Source of the DNA: Candidatus Zixiibacteriota bacterium | GTDB lineage: Bacteria > Zixibacteria > MSB-5A5 > GN15 > JACZUZ01 | Assembly: GCA_024280775.1 (NCBI GenBank) | Contig: JAJRPM010000013.1 | Coordinates: forward strand, 62,001 to 126,000 | Reading direction: 5' to 3' | Length of the DNA stretch: 64,000 bases | Part shown: piece after piece, positions 62,973 through 64,000 of the stretch | How positions within the stretch are numbered: position 1 is the stretch's first letter | How the letters are laid out: every line of letters begins with the position of its first letter | The notes under the pieces: model-generated | Database searches by the model: none | Told to the model about the DNA's origin: nothing | Seen by the model: the letters and a program-made list of their open reading frames with translations, nothing else | Made by a program: the position numbers and the translations under genes

Positions 62973-64000
62973 ATGGCCAGTCCAAAACGAAAGAAGAAGC
63001 TTAATACGCAAGAGCTAAACTCCGAGTTTCTTGAGCAGGACTTTGAGAGAGAGGAAAGTGTACTAATCGGTCTCTCCGGCGGGGCGGATTCGGTGGCTCT
63101 TACCGATATGCTGGTACAGCTTTCTGAGACTATGGAATTATCTTTGACAGCCTGCCATATCAATCATCAATTACGAGGCGCCGAGAGTGATGCGGACTGC
63201 AAGTTTTGCGAGGAACTCTGCGATAAATGGGAGATTCCATTTATTCAGGCAGATATCGACATCGCTGAAATCGCCAAACAGCAAAAAATGGGGCTAGAAG
63301 AGGCTGGGAGAATCATACGCTACAATGTTTTCACCCAAATCGCCTCCGAGGACAAAATAGCTAGAATAGCGCTGGCGCATCACGCCGACGATCAGGTCGA
63401 AACCATGCTTTTCCGGCTTTTTCGGGGCACCGGTCCCGCGGGACTATCCGGTATCCCTCGTCAAAGAGGGAAAGTCATTAGGCCGCTACTTTCGTACAAT
63501 AAACAGGAAATCATTGATTATCTGAATAAACGCGGACTGCCATTTCGTGAGGACAGCTCAAATAAAGATGTAAAATTCTCCCGAAACGCGATTCGTCAGG
63601 AGATTCTTCCAGCAATCGAAAAGCATTTCCCTGCGGTGCGCCCGGCGATGTTGCGTCTTTGCAATATCCAAACCGATGAGAGTGAGCATTTGGGTTTCCA
63701 AACCAGGCTCATGTATGACGAACTCGTATCAGTGACACCTGGAGGAAGTAGCATAATTGACCTGGCGCGATTCAATCAGCAGTCACGCTGGATGAAACGA
63801 CGGGTTTTGCGTTGGACTCTCGATGAGATGACCGGCGTTCGTTGCGGTGTTAGCCTCGATACTATTGACGGCCTGCTGAAAATAGCCTCATCGGAGACCG
63901 GTGGAGCCAGCCTCAAACAGGGCTACCAGGCCAAAGTGGAGCGCGGGGACTTATACATTTACACTGCTGTGCCAGTTAGTATTACCCAGAGGCGCTTCGA
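62973..64000 (+). CDS. tilS: tRNA(Ile)-lysidine synthase TilS (3' end beyond window)
   Basis: An ATP-dependent enzyme that places lysidine at C34 of the AUA-reading tRNA-Ile. The frame opens at ATG 62973 and stays open to the window edge (at least 342 residues). It carries the PP-loop LIGLSGGADSVAL (about residues 31-43), CHINHQLRGAESDAD, LAHHADDQVETMLFRLFRGTG and the linker RPLLSYNKQEIIDYL, followed by NAIRQEILPAIEKHFP. A TilS-type middle domain follows. The C-terminal domain and stop lie outside the window. It is divergent from purL. Confidence 0.96.
   Translation, partial: MASPKRKKKLNTQELNSEFLEQDFEREESVLIGLSGGADSVALTDMLVQLSETMELSLTACHINHQLRGAESDADCKFCEELCDKWEIPFIQADIDIAEIAKQQKMGLEEAGRIIRYNVFTQIASEDKIARIALAHHADDQVETMLFRLFRGTGPAGLSGIPRQRGKVIRPLLSYNKQEIIDYLNKRGLPFREDSSNKDVKFSRNAIRQEILPAIEKHFPAVRPAMLRLCNIQTDESEHLGFQTRLMYDELVSVTPGGSSIIDLARFNQQSRWMKRRVLRWTLDEMTGVRCGVSLDTIDGLLKIASSETGGASLKQGYQAKVERGDLYIYTAVPVSITQRRF

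Overview
This 64 kb window is a chromosomal segment of moderate GC from a diderm bacterium with no phage, plasmid, rRNA, tRNA or CRISPR content that I can see. Several traits point to an uncultured member of the FCB superphylum, most like candidate phylum Zixibacteria: secreted proteins ending in paired dockerin type I-like EF-hand repeats, futalosine-route menaquinone synthesis, an Omp85-type outer-membrane barrel, a Rho factor with a disordered basic N-terminus, and paired GAF/Ser-Thr kinase signalling. The phylum call is inference from gene content, not from a marker phylogeny.

Layout. 0.3-3.2 kb: a divisome operon ftsE-ftsX-envC read leftwards, in which FtsE has lost its ATPase motifs. 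3.6-4.7 kb: an exported Ycf48-like propeller. 4.8-13.7 kb (all minus): rho, ribosome silencing factor rsfS, a LytR_C protein, an exported hypothetical, a GlmU uridylyltransferase domain, panD, panC, an LTA-synthase-like phosphoglycerol transferase and a GNAT acetyltransferase. 14.0-17.0 kb (plus): a PqqD/M50 protease/HlyD fusion followed by a separately promoted transcription unit. That unit holds dyads, a structured leader, a tiny Gly-rich peptide behind a perfect Shine-Dalgarno, and a strong terminator; it is a candidate RiPP-type peptide system. 17.0-28.8 kb (minus): TPR Ser/Thr kinase, GAF-PAS histidine kinase, Omp85 with a beta-helix-like N-domain, NUDIX, and an RsbU/RsbW/RsbV-type partner-switching module. 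29.3-31.6 kb (plus): a Roadblock-like protein, acpS and pyrE. 31.6-39.5 kb (minus): a menaquinone cluster, in transcription order mqnE, mqnA, mqnC, mqnD, mqnX, ubiX, ubiA/mqnP, menG. 39.6-43.3 kb: two lipoproteins, a repeat-rich intergenic region and dut. 43.5-45.8 kb (plus): tandem dockerin-protein paralogues. 45.9-58.8 kb (minus): ahcY and metK, a sugar nucleotidyltransferase, a four-gene membrane cassette of unknown function, a phosphoglucose/phosphomannose isomerase, PTS enzyme I and HPr, dprA and obgE. 59-60.2 kb (plus): TPR protein and methyltransferase. 60.3-62.6 kb: purL. The window ends inside tilS.

Repeats are a prominent feature. There is an 80-82 bp palindromic element (four copies), a second hairpin family built on GTCGGGTT/AACCCGAC (four copies), a unique 185 bp nested-hairpin element, and many short tandem duplications. 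Those inside genes mostly have a 15-nt period, so they add whole pentapeptides to protein termini and linkers.

The genes combine core housekeeping (wall hydrolysis control, coenzyme A, SAM cycle, quinone, purine and pyrimidine synthesis) with accessory envelope, signalling and secreted-protein functions. The strongest leads for something new are the PqqD-M50-HlyD/Gly-rich peptide locus, the catalytically degenerate FtsE in an otherwise normal FtsEX-EnvC operon, and the four-gene membrane cassette.
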